Of a stretch of 23,733 nt of DNA, positions 16,260 through 23,225 are shown piece by piece (position 1 is the stretch's first letter; each line of letters starts with the position of its first letter). Made by a program: the position numbers and the translations under genes. Source of the DNA: a virus. The DNA is taken from positions 1-23,733 of IMG/VR virus record IMGVR_UViG_3300037189_008369, one strand, 5' to 3'. Under the pieces are notes generated by a model, which was given only the letters and a program-made list of their open reading frames with translations, searched no databases and was not told where the DNA came from.

Positions 16260-18617
16260 ATGGCATTACCTGATTTAACTGGAAATAAGATAAAAGATAC
16301 CTATCAGAGAGTCGTTCAGACAGGAGATGGGAAGACGTTTTATAATGGGACAGGTTCCCAGGTTTCTATAGTTACTAACCCTTATACTGGTTCCTTAGCT
16401 ATCTCAGGTTCTATAGTTCTTAATGGACCTATTAATATAGGGCTGAATAATTTAAACGATGTAACTATTACCTCTGTCCAGCCCTATGATTTATTAGTTA
16501 GAAATTTAGCTAATAATGACTGGGTAAATACAGCTAATCCAGGAGGTGATTATACCTGGGCTGGTAATAATACATTTGACCAACAAACAGTTCATAATAC
16601 AGGGATATTAACAAAAGGTAATATAGAAGTAGATGCCCACTTAGTCCACAATCTTGGTGGAGAAATTAGCCCAGGTAGAGATTATTGGTTTGCTACAGCA
16701 TCAATAGGTAAAATTAGAACATTCCAGAATAGTATAGAATTTTGTGATGAATCAACTAAAGCTACTTCAGCTGTACTTTCAGTTGAAGGCCCAAACTTTA
16801 TTATTAAAAATAATGCAGGTGCTAAAACAGCTATATCAGGTGCTAATGCAAACTTTACTAACGTAGTTCAAGCTGGTTCATTTATAGGACCATTAACTGG
16901 TACTGCTAGCTGGGCAACTAATGCTGTTACAGCTTCAAACGCTAGAACTGCTTCCTTTGTTACAACTGCCCAGACAGCATCTTATGTTCTCAATGCTATA
17001 TCCTCATCCTTTGCAGCAACAGCTTCATTTGTTAGAACAGCACAAACTGCTTCTTATGTTCTTAATGCTGTAAGTAGTTCCTTTGCAACTACAGCATCTT
17101 ATGCTTTAAATGGAGGTGTTACTCAAATAATAGCAGGAACAAACGTTACAATATCTCCAGTAGGTGGAACAGGTGCTGTTACAATCAACTCATCAGGGAC
17201 AGGTGGAAGCACAGATACAGGTTCACTCCTTAGAACAGCTTCAGTTAATCTAAACACTATCACCTTCACTAAAGGTGATGGTTCAACTTTCCCAATCACT
17301 GTTGATACAGGCAGTGGAGGAGGTGTTACTCAACTTTTAGCAGGTGCTAATATCTCACTATCCCCAACATCTGGTGTAGGACAAGTCACTATTACTTCTA
17401 CAGGTGGAGGTGGGGGTGGATTTAATACTGCTACTGGGTCTTATGGTAGTTTTTATGATACAACTACTCAAACCAATCCCGTAGCTAATGTGCCCCGTTC
17501 AATGTCCTTCAACTCAACAGATATTTCAAACGGGGTATCTATTTCAGGTTCAACAAATCCCTTTAACACCTACATCAAAGTAGCTAATGCAGGGGTATAT
17601 GATATACAATTCTCAGCCCAGTTAGATAAAACAGATTTTGGGTCAGATAGCATAATTATTTGGATAAGGAAAAACGGAATAGATTTAGCTGAAACTGCTA
17701 CAGATGCTACTTTACAAGGAAATAACGCTAAAGCAGTAGCTGCTTGGAACTGGTTTGTGAACGCAGCAGCTGGGGATTATTTCCAATTAATGTGGTTTTC
17801 TCCTGATACTGATGTTAGATTATACTCACAAACAGCCACTGCTAACCACCCTGGTATACCATCTGTAATATTAACAGCAAATCGTGTAGACCAATTCTTA
17901 AGTAATACAGGTTCTTTTACAGGTTCCTTTACTGGTTCTCTATTTGGAACAGCTAGTTGGGCTAATAACGCTTTAACTGCTTCATTCCTCCCAGTTGGAA
18001 CTTATAACATAACCTCAAGTTGGGCAACTAATGCTTTAACTGCTTCAAACCTAGCACCAGCTATAGCTAATAATACTGATAATAGAGTATTAACTGCAAC
18101 AGGTAATGGTTCTATTAATGGTGAAGCCAACCTAACATTTGATGGTTCTTTATTAGATATAATAGGTGATATTCAGTTTAATGAAAATAGAATAAGAACA
18201 TCAAGTACAACAGTAGGTCAACCTGGTAAAGGTGCTGATTTAGCATATGATTGGGGTAACTTCACAACAACACCTACAGCAGGAAGAATAGTTTATTTTG
18301 CTAGTGGTTCAGGTGGATTTGGTTGGAGGGATGCTTTAGCAAGTGCTACAGGTAGTAGTATTGGACCATTAGGTGTAGCTACTAATGCTGCTTCTCAAGA
18401 TGAAATAATGTTAAGAGGTACTGTTAGAGTAAGTGGTTCACTATCTGGATTAGCAGCAGGCCAAGTAGTATATTTAAACAACGCAGTATCAGGTGGAGTA
18501 ACAGGTACAGCACCATCAACAACTGGTCACGTAGTTAGAATAATAGGTTATGTTATTAGCCCAACAGACAACACAATGTACTTTAACCCTGATTTCTCTT
18601 ATATAACAAGAACATAA
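16260..18617 (+). CDS. Tail fibre with ATAS-type repeats and a C1q/jelly-roll-like domain
   Basis: This 785-residue protein is a likely receptor-binding or side-fibre protein. The N-terminal 190 residues probably attach it to the virion. Residues about 216-284 are short repeats of the ATASF/TASYVLNA type (for example ASFVTTAQTASYVLNA), known from fibres of many aquatic phages and expected to form an extended trimeric shaft; two more copies (TASWANNALTASF, SSWATNALTAS) occur near 560-590. Glycine-rich linkers precede a jelly-roll-like domain at about 415-545 (VPRSMSFNST through VILTANRV). The C-terminal domain carries AGQVVYLNNAVSGGV and GYVISPTDNTMYFNP. Domain names are inferred from pattern. 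Its stop overlaps the next start (TAATG). Confidence 0.78.
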   Translation: MALPDLTGNKIKDTYQRVVQTGDGKTFYNGTGSQVSIVTNPYTGSLAISGSIVLNGPINIGLNNLNDVTITSVQPYDLLVRNLANNDWVNTANPGGDYTWAGNNTFDQQTVHNTGILTKGNIEVDAHLVHNLGGEISPGRDYWFATASIGKIRTFQNSIEFCDESTKATSAVLSVEGPNFIIKNNAGAKTAISGANANFTNVVQAGSFIGPLTGTASWATNAVTASNARTASFVTTAQTASYVLNAISSSFAATASFVRTAQTASYVLNAVSSSFATTASYALNGGVTQIIAGTNVTISPVGGTGAVTINSSGTGGSTDTGSLLRTASVNLNTITFTKGDGSTFPITVDTGSGGGVTQLLAGANISLSPTSGVGQVTITSTGGGGGGFNTATGSYGSFYDTTTQTNPVANVPRSMSFNSTDISNGVSISGSTNPFNTYIKVANAGVYDIQFSAQLDKTDFGSDSIIIWIRKNGIDLAETATDATLQGNNAKAVAAWNWFVNAAAGDYFQLMWFSPDTDVRLYSQTATANHPGIPSVILTANRVDQFLSNTGSFTGSFTGSLFGTASWANNALTASFLPVGTYNITSSWATNALTASNLAPAIANNTDNRVLTATGNGSINGEANLTFDGSLLDIIGDIQFNENRIRTSSTTVGQPGKGADLAYDWGNFTTTPTAGRIVYFASGSGGFGWRDALASATGSSIGPLGVATNAASQDEIMLRGTVRVSGSLSGLAAGQVVYLNNAVSGGVTGTAPSTTGHVVRIIGYVISPTDNTMYFNPDFSYITRT

Positions 18618-19504
18618 TGTCCATAGCTACAATAAATGGTGTAACAGCAGGTAATATATCTCTTTTGAATGGGATATCCTATACATTAGTAAGCACCTAT
18701 AATGGTGTTGTATCTTCATCTGCACCTGCACCACCACCAGCTACAGCATCTTTTGTTACAAGCAGCTTATTAGCATATTGGGACCCAAATGATAGTGGTA
18801 GTAGAGGACTTTACCCATTTGAAGCGGGTATTAGCTGTTCATTTAACTTAGCACATAACTACACATCAAGTGTTCACACCCAAAATGGTAGTGGTAGCTT
18901 ATATTTAGGAGGTACTATTTTCAGAAACTTCACAAGTGGAAGTGTTAATATAACAACATATTATTTTGATGGTGTTAATGATTTTGCAGCTTTAAGACCT
19001 CTTGCTAACCCAGCTTGGACTGGTGACCCTAATGTTATTAATACATTAACAACTCTTTCTTATGAGATATGGTTACGTAGCAGTGGTAGCTGGATAAGTA
19101 GTTGTAACTGGATTAGTGCTGCGGGTAACCAAGGTGTAAGAGTAAGGCCCAATAATACATCAGGACAGATTTGGACTTATGTACCTAATATAGCTGTAGC
19201 AACAACTCCTGGAGGAACAGTATCAACCGATGTTTGGAATCACTTGGTTATCACCTTGCAAAATGTTGATGCTACAAATGATAGATTAACAGGCTATGTT
19301 AATGGAACTCAAGTATTCCAAGATACAACAGGTAACTATGTACCTAACTATGCTTTAGCTGAGTTTATGTTAGGTACATTCTTCTTTAGTAGTGAATTCC
19401 AAAGAATGTACGTTGGTGAAGTTAGAAGATATAATAAAGAATTAACAAGTACAGAAGTATTACAAAACTTTAGTTCAAGTGCAGCAAGATATGGAAGATT
19501 ATAA
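18617..19504 (+). CDS. LamG/concanavalin-like virion protein, probable carbohydrate binding
   Basis: This 295-residue protein has a short N-terminal beta segment and a Pro/Ala linker with SAPAPPPATASFVTSS (about residues 34-50). A LamG-type jelly-roll follows: YYFDGVNDFAAL, LSYEIWLRSSGSW, WNHLVITLQNVD, LTGYVNGTQVFQ and the closing MYVGEVRRYNKELTSTEVLQNF. LamG and concanavalin-like domains commonly bind sugars. It lies directly after the tail fibre with a one-base overlap and shares an ATASFV motif with it, so it is probably a fibre tip or second adhesin that contacts the host surface. No signal peptide is seen. Confidence 0.78.
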   Translation: MSIATINGVTAGNISLLNGISYTLVSTYNGVVSSSAPAPPPATASFVTSSLLAYWDPNDSGSRGLYPFEAGISCSFNLAHNYTSSVHTQNGSGSLYLGGTIFRNFTSGSVNITTYYFDGVNDFAALRPLANPAWTGDPNVINTLTTLSYEIWLRSSGSWISSCNWISAAGNQGVRVRPNNTSGQIWTYVPNIAVATTPGGTVSTDVWNHLVITLQNVDATNDRLTGYVNGTQVFQDTTGNYVPNYALAEFMLGTFFFSSEFQRMYVGEVRRYNKELTSTEVLQNFSSSAARYGRL

Positions 19505-19507
19505 ATT

Positions 19508-19774
19508 ATGAAAAAGTACAGATTATTAGCATCCCCAGATTTATTACAAGTAGATGAAAGTAAACTACATCCCCCTAGTATAGATTATGCCCGATATTCT
19601 GTTGATTATCAATGGGCTATAATTGAATATAAAGAAGAACAAACCAACCCAGATTGGGATATGTTCACAGCAGATGAGATAATAAATTATATAGAAGCCC
19701 ACTACAGTGAATGGAACCCAGATACAACAGTAGAACCTTGGCTGTCATATCCCAATAACCCAGAACCAATTTAA
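19508..19774 (+). CDS. Small acidic protein after the fibre genes (unknown)
   Basis: This 88-residue protein, rich in Asp, Glu, Tyr and Trp, has no motif I recognise. It starts 3 bases after the LamG-like gene, set in ataaattATG, and so belongs to the fibre unit. Small acidic proteins in this place are often fibre assembly chaperones, but that is an inference from position only. The C-terminus is proline-rich (PWLSYPNNPEPI). Confidence 0.6.
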   Translation: MKKYRLLASPDLLQVDESKLHPPSIDYARYSVDYQWAIIEYKEEQTNPDWDMFTADEIINYIEAHYSEWNPDTTVEPWLSYPNNPEPI

Positions 19775-19792
19775 AACTTCTTTTTAGAAGAA

Positions 19793-19821
19793 ATCGATTT
19801 TGAAAAAACCTCATATATTTA
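19793..19821 (+). promoter_or_regulatory. Candidate promoter (ATCGATTTT class) for the holin-like gene
   Basis: ATCGATTTT (19793-19801), 12 bases, TATATTTA (19814-19821), then ATG at 19827. Box 1 lies within a 10-base palindrome, AAATCGATTT. The match to the minus-strand site at 15887-15915 extends through the spacer (a GAAAAA run) and up to the ATG. Confidence 0.58.
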
Positions 19822-19826
19822 TTACT

Positions 19827-20030
19827 ATGGAACAAGAAACAAAACCAAAAAGAAAAATCAAACCAAACATAACCAAAACACAATGGTTAGGATTTATAAG
19901 ACACACACTAACAATGGTAGGTGGTGGTTTCATAGCTTCAGGACAATTAACAGAAGCTGAAGCAATGGAAGGAATAGGTTATATTGTAGGTGCTGTAGGT
20001 TTCGTTTGGTCGTTTATAAAGAATAACTAA
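19827..20030 (+). CDS. Holin-like small membrane protein
   Basis: This 67-residue protein has a lysine-rich, soluble N-terminus (MEQETKPKRKIKPNITK). Two membrane-type segments follow (about residues 27-41, TLTMVGGGFIASGQL, and 49-65, GIGYIVGAVGFVWSFIK) joined by an acidic hairpin TEAEAMEG. This layout resembles small putative holins of the Pam3-gp28 type (RHxLTxxGG, an acidic turn, then a second helix ending in Lys/Asn). A holin would make membrane pores that time lysis. The ATG at 19827 is preferred over a TTG at 19800 because the latter falls inside the candidate promoter. No endolysin is visible in this window. Confidence 0.65.
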   Translation: MEQETKPKRKIKPNITKTQWLGFIRHTLTMVGGGFIASGQLTEAEAMEGIGYIVGAVGFVWSFIKNN

Positions 20031-20031
20031 G

Positions 20032-20124
20032 ATGAAAAAGACTAGAACTCATTACAAGACAGCCGCTAAAACAAGAAGGTTACAGAAATTAGTTCAGTTA
20101 ATAAAGGATAAAAATAAAGGTTGA
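20032..20124 (+). CDS. Very small basic protein (30 aa)
   Basis: An ATG one base after the holin-like gene's stop opens a 30-residue frame rich in Lys, Arg and Thr (MKKTRTHYKTAAKTRRLQKL, then a short helix ending KDKNKG). The close spacing and strongly basic composition suggest a real small gene, perhaps nucleic-acid binding, but such a short frame could also be chance. Confidence 0.4.
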   Translation: MKKTRTHYKTAAKTRRLQKLVQLIKDKNKG

Positions 20125-20159
20125 CATTGTTGTTTTAATTAATTTTTTTAAGAAAGGTG

Positions 20160-20186
20160 AAGGGGCGTAAGCCCCTTTGCTTTTTA
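20160..20186 (+). terminator. Rho-independent terminator before the sigma-like gene
   Basis: A 7-bp stem AAGGGGC / GCCCCTT (20160-20166 with 20171-20177) with a GTAA loop is followed by TGCTTTTT. It closes the holin-like unit. A TATATTTA box (20187-20194) follows at once, without a matching ATCGATTTT. Confidence 0.85.
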
Positions 20187-20212
20187 TATATTTATCACTA
20201 ACAACAACAACT

Positions 20213-20719
20213 ATGACAATTAACCAAACAATCGAATTGGCTTACCCTGAATTAATTAAGATGGTAACTGCCATAACTAAAAACAAAGTATTAGCAACAG
20301 ACCTAATACACGACAGTATCGCTGATTTTAAATCTATGGCTGTTATAAAACAAAAGAAAATTAAAAAAGACGATAGAATAAAAGAATATATCTATCAGAT
20401 AGCCAAAACGCAATACTTCTCATCCTCATCTACATTCCACTATACTTACAGAGAAAATCAAGTATTAAAAGTAAAGGAAGAAACGAATGTAGAACAATTA
20501 GAAATAGAGGATTTAGATACCCAGAACACAAACGAATTAAGGTTAATAATGAGTGCAATAAATAGATACTGCACTAAATTCGAAAAACAATTAATCGCAG
20601 ACAGATTTATAGAAAATATGACATATAAGGAAATAGGATACAAACATAGTATGCCTACTTACTTAGTGACAGAAAAAGTTAAATCTGTAATAAATAAAAT
20701 AAAAACAAATGTACTATAA
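20213..20719 (+). CDS. Sigma-70-like (ECF-type) transcription factor
   Basis: This 168-residue protein has the two-domain plan of a small sigma factor. The N-terminal half contains ATDLIHDSIADF (about residues 29-40), like the sigma region 2 helix, then IKEYIYQIAKTQYFSSSSTFHYTYRE, a pattern typical of sigma-like proteins in Bacteroidota phages. The C-terminal half (about 117-168) has FEKQLIADRFIENMTYKEIGYKHSMPTYLVTEKVKSVI, a region-4-like helix-turn-helix. It could direct host RNA polymerase to phage promoters. I chose the ATG at 20213 rather than an in-frame TTG at 20177, which lies in the terminator. Upstream is a TATATTTA box like that of the ATCGATTTT-class sites. The family call is moderately sure; the target promoters are unknown. 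Confidence 0.68.
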   Translation: MTINQTIELAYPELIKMVTAITKNKVLATDLIHDSIADFKSMAVIKQKKIKKDDRIKEYIYQIAKTQYFSSSSTFHYTYRENQVLKVKEETNVEQLEIEDLDTQNTNELRLIMSAINRYCTKFEKQLIADRFIENMTYKEIGYKHSMPTYLVTEKVKSVINKIKTNVL

Positions 20720-20975
20720 TATTCTTGATATTTTCGCCTTTGCTTCATTAGGATTTATGTTCGCAAGGTGGTTTGAACCTATACAATGGATTAAAGATAA
20801 GTTCATACCAAATTTTAAATATAAATACGTTTTATACTGTAGTAAATGCACTACCTTTTGGGGGACACTGGCTTATACGTTTGATATAAAAATAGCCGTT
20901 ATTTCCGCAGTAGTAGCATATGCATTAGACTTTGCTATAGGTCAGATGGATTGGAACTGGAAACAGAAAGGGTAA
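20709..20975 (+). CDS. Small membrane protein with a CxxC motif
   Basis: This 88-residue protein has two hydrophobic segments (about residues 4-22 and 60-78) separated by a soluble stretch with YCSKCTTFWG, a CxxC pair that might bind metal or be redox-active. Small two-helix proteins of this kind occur in many Bacteroidota phages with unknown function. It overlaps the sigma-like gene by 11 bases, so the two are probably co-translated. An ATCGATTTT-class site begins 7 bases after its stop. Confidence 0.65.
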   Translation: MYYNILDIFAFASLGFMFARWFEPIQWIKDKFIPNFKYKYVLYCSKCTTFWGTLAYTFDIKIAVISAVVAYALDFAIGQMDWNWKQKG

Positions 20976-20981
20976 TAAGAA

Positions 20982-21010
20982 ATCGATTTTCCCTTCTCCT
21001 GTGATATGTA
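20982..21010 (+). promoter_or_regulatory. Candidate promoter (ATCGATTTT class) for the nuclease-like/terminase unit
   Basis: ATCGATTTT (20982-20990), 12 bases, GATATGTA followed by TAAC (21003-21014), with the ATG at 21026. Box 2 is less similar than at the other two sites, but the spacing and the flanking ATAA are kept. It would drive the overlapping genes from 21026 to the large terminase. Confidence 0.5.
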
Positions 21011-21025
21011 TAACAAAACAGCAAT

Positions 21026-21499
21026 ATGAACAACAACAATGGCAAAGCAAAAGTCTATAATAGCGTGAAGCTAAATAGAAAAGTATTATTTTCAGGTCTA
21101 GAACACGGTTACAACACATACCCAACAGACTTCGATATGATATTTAACATCAGAAATGAAATCAACATTATAGTTGACGCAAAAGAGACAGGTAAAGAAC
21201 CAGTATTTGGTCAAACAATAACCTACGTTAATATAACAGACGCCTTACAATCAGCTAACATTCCTAGTTATATCGTGTGGGTAGAACATTCTCCCTTCGT
21301 AGACGATATCTTACTCGCAGAATGTAAGGTAGTTAAGATTTACCACGATTCTACGTGGATAACACGAGATAAAATATGTCAAGTATTTGGTTGCGACATA
21401 ACATATAAAGAGTTGCAAGAACAATTAATGAAAAGACATAACGTAGAACCTTACAACCCAGCAAAACACAAATTTAACAAAAACAAATATTTAGGATAA
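21026..21499 (+). CDS. PD-(D/E)XK-like nuclease family protein (putative)
   Basis: This 157-residue protein has YPTDFDMIFNI (about residues 31-41) followed by INIIVDAKETG (about 47-57). The spacing resembles the metal-binding D...(D/E)xK core of restriction-type nucleases (here Asp then Asp-Ala-Lys). A segment GQTITYVNITDALQ, strands YIVWVEHS and AECKVVKIY, and a Trp near residue 111 complete the fold-like pattern. Similar proteins, often with YPTDIDG and EFKYG motifs, occur in Bacteroidota phages. A role in DNA processing or replication is possible. It heads a block of overlapping genes and follows a candidate promoter. The nuclease call is an inference from motifs. Confidence 0.5.
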   Translation: MNNNNGKAKVYNSVKLNRKVLFSGLEHGYNTYPTDFDMIFNIRNEINIIVDAKETGKEPVFGQTITYVNITDALQSANIPSYIVWVEHSPFVDDILLAECKVVKIYHDSTWITRDKICQVFGCDITYKELQEQLMKRHNVEPYNPAKHKFNKNKYLG

Positions 21500-21759
21500 T
21501 GGAAATAGATACACCCTGGACTCCAGACGAAATTAAATTCTTATATAATTTCAAAAATAGCCCTAATTACAATGGTTGGACTAATTACAATCAAGGGCAA
21601 TGGTTAGAAGCAGAACGCTTACTTACATATAGTGAAAAACTAAGAAAGATGCACTGCAACTGCGAAGTAACTCAAGTTATGTCTGTTGTAAAAAATATGA
21701 TGCAAGCTGCTTACCCTAAAATCGAAGAAATATATAAACTAGAAAACGGATTATTATGA
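21499..21759 (+). CDS. Hypothetical small protein
   Basis: This 86-residue protein is soluble and mostly helical, with Trp/Asn/Tyr-rich segments in the first half (YNGWTNYNQGQWLEAERLL) and a CNC motif near residue 54. No family is recognised. It overlaps its upstream neighbour by one base (TAATG) and its downstream one by 4 (ATGA), so it is probably a real coupled gene. Confidence 0.6.
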   Translation: MEIDTPWTPDEIKFLYNFKNSPNYNGWTNYNQGQWLEAERLLTYSEKLRKMHCNCEVTQVMSVVKNMMQAAYPKIEEIYKLENGLL

Positions 21760-22193
21760 GAGGTAAAGCACGTGGTAGCAAAAACAAAATCGAAGCAATA
21801 ACGTCTGTAATGTACATAGACGAGGACCTAGAGAAAGTATGGAAATATATCGAAGAATCCTGTGATATAACGCAGGTTCTTCCATTCTATACTAATGGTG
21901 GTGAGGAATTATTATCTGTGCAAGTAATGCCAGATGAACAAATACACTACTGTAACTTACCTTTCACTAATTATGCTATAACAAGTAAAGGTAGATTATG
22001 GTCGTTTAAATTTAAAAAGTTCCTTAAGGCATTCTACAGACCAAAAAGTATTATCTATTATATGAACTGCCCAACAACTAAAAACATTAAAATAGAAAAA
22101 TTATTTAATGAAGCAGGATGGGTATATGACCATAAAGATATTACACTTAACCTTTATTCTTACGAATTATTAATAGACGATTACAATGGCTAG
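21756..22193 (+). CDS. Protein with a NUMOD4-like segment, no HNH catalytic motif
   Basis: This 145-residue protein begins with a basic RGKARGSKNK stretch that could bind DNA. Its middle (about residues 65-100) reads NLPFTNYAITSKGRLWSFKFKKFLK, close to the 'Y.vSn.GrvrS' pattern of the NUMOD4 domain found ahead of HNH homing endonucleases. No HNH catalytic residues follow. It may be a degraded homing endonuclease or a regulator that uses the same DNA-binding fold. It overlaps the preceding gene by 4 bases and the small terminase gene by 8, so it is not free-standing. Confidence 0.5.
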   Translation: MRGKARGSKNKIEAITSVMYIDEDLEKVWKYIEESCDITQVLPFYTNGGEELLSVQVMPDEQIHYCNLPFTNYAITSKGRLWSFKFKKFLKAFYRPKSIIYYMNCPTTKNIKIEKLFNEAGWVYDHKDITLNLYSYELLIDDYNG

Positions 22194-22599
22194 AACTAAA
22201 TCACCCACTGGTAGAGACCTAGAAGTGGAAAAATACGTAACATTAGAAGAATGTTGCGAAGCAATTATGTCCAATCACTTTGGATGGGGGCAATTTAAAC
22301 AATGGTACATAGAGAAAACTGGGCTTTCTCACGCCGCAGCTAATGAACAGTGGAATAGATGTTGGGAGGTATTAAGAGAAAAATTTAAAGCAAACATCCA
22401 AGATACTGTTGAACGAACCTTAAACGAATTAGAGGGCCAAAAGATGGAAACCAATGATGCAAGATTAAGATTCGAAATAACCAAATACCAGAATAAAATA
22501 AAGGGAGGAGAAATCGATAGACAGGAAATAAAACACTCAGGTGAAATAAAATTTGATTTCGGTTCCCCAATACCAACAACAACTAAATATAATTTATGA
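22186..22599 (+). CDS. Terminase small subunit (putative)
   Basis: This 137-residue protein is basic at the N-terminus (MARTKSPTGRD) and then helical: a helix-turn-helix-like region (about 18-65) with WGQFKQWYIEKTGLSHAAANEQWN, and a long helix with FKANIQDTVERTLNELEGQK. Its C-terminal tail contains HSGEIKFDFG, resembling terminase small subunits. It would recognise viral DNA for packaging and load the large subunit. It lies close to the large terminase gene but is separated from it by the DUF6884-like gene. The call rests on location and fold-like pattern. Confidence 0.68.
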   Translation: MARTKSPTGRDLEVEKYVTLEECCEAIMSNHFGWGQFKQWYIEKTGLSHAAANEQWNRCWEVLREKFKANIQDTVERTLNELEGQKMETNDARLRFEITKYQNKIKGGEIDRQEIKHSGEIKFDFGSPIPTTTKYNL

Positions 22600-23225
22600 A
22601 TATAGCTGTAATTGGGTGTAAAGCTAAAAAACAAGATTATGCTTGTAGTGCTGAAGAAATGTATATGCCATCTTATGTTTACAGGGCACAATTAACCTTT
22701 GTTAAACAAACATACGATTACTATTATATTTTATCCAGCCAATATGGTTTATTAAATCCAAATACTATTATAGAACCCTATAATACAACGCTATATAGTA
22801 AAATGGATATTAAAACTACTCCCCAATTAGAGGAACAGAATAAGTTTTGGCAGTATGTTAATATGCAATTAAGAAACCTTACAGGTGAAATACACTTTCA
22901 TACATCAAAAAAATATACTGAAGGTATAACCTGTAATATTAAACATATTAAACAACAAGTAGCTTTTGGTCAAATTAAAGAAGCATATACTGAAGCACTT
23001 GATATATACACTGGTAATAATTTAGAAGAATGTTTAACTTATTTACAAGAAAAAAAAATTAGTAAATATAATGAACAGGCTAAATGGTTTTATCACCCTA
23101 CAATGGGTAAATTTTATGGTAAAGCTACTCAACTAAAAAAACAATTCCCAGATTACATAGATGAGGGCAATGCATATCAGTTATCAACAGGCAGAATTAA
23201 ACAACATAAAGGCTGGACAATATAA
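22596..23225 (+). CDS. DUF6884-like protein with C-terminal hKGW-type DNA-binding tail
   Basis: The first 140 residues of this 209-residue protein read like a DUF6884/YaaA-type domain: IAVIGCKAKKQDYACSAEEMYMPS, then YYYILSSQYGLLNPNTIIEPYNTTL (about 43-67). The last 50 residues (HPTMGKFYGKATQLKKQF, then a helix and IKQHKGWTI) look like the short repeat often placed at the C-terminus of phage homing endonucleases, where a 'G+..hKGW.l' motif ends a DNA-binding helix-turn-helix. The gene overlaps both terminase genes (ATGA with the small subunit, TAATG with the large). The function is unknown; DNA binding is inferred. Confidence 0.62.
   Translation: MNIAVIGCKAKKQDYACSAEEMYMPSYVYRAQLTFVKQTYDYYYILSSQYGLLNPNTIIEPYNTTLYSKMDIKTTPQLEEQNKFWQYVNMQLRNLTGEIHFHTSKKYTEGITCNIKHIKQQVAFGQIKEAYTEALDIYTGNNLEECLTYLQEKKISKYNEQAKWFYHPTMGKFYGKATQLKKQFPDYIDEGNAYQLSTGRIKQHKGWTI

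Noticed and set aside
16905-17110. Tail-fibre repeats as a diversity-generating retroelement target or CRISPR-like array
   Set aside because: The repeats are in-frame protein repeats of a known fibre type; no reverse transcriptase or second template copy is present in the window.
20121-20147. TTGACA followed by TAATTTTT as a promoter for the sigma-like gene
   Set aside because: The spacing (16 bases) fits neither the Bacteroidota rule (about 19-21) nor a classic sigma-70 -10 box, and a strong terminator lies between it and the gene.
20177-20212. TTG start for the sigma-like gene
   Set aside because: It lies in the terminator's 3' arm and T tract; the ATG at 20213 is preferred.
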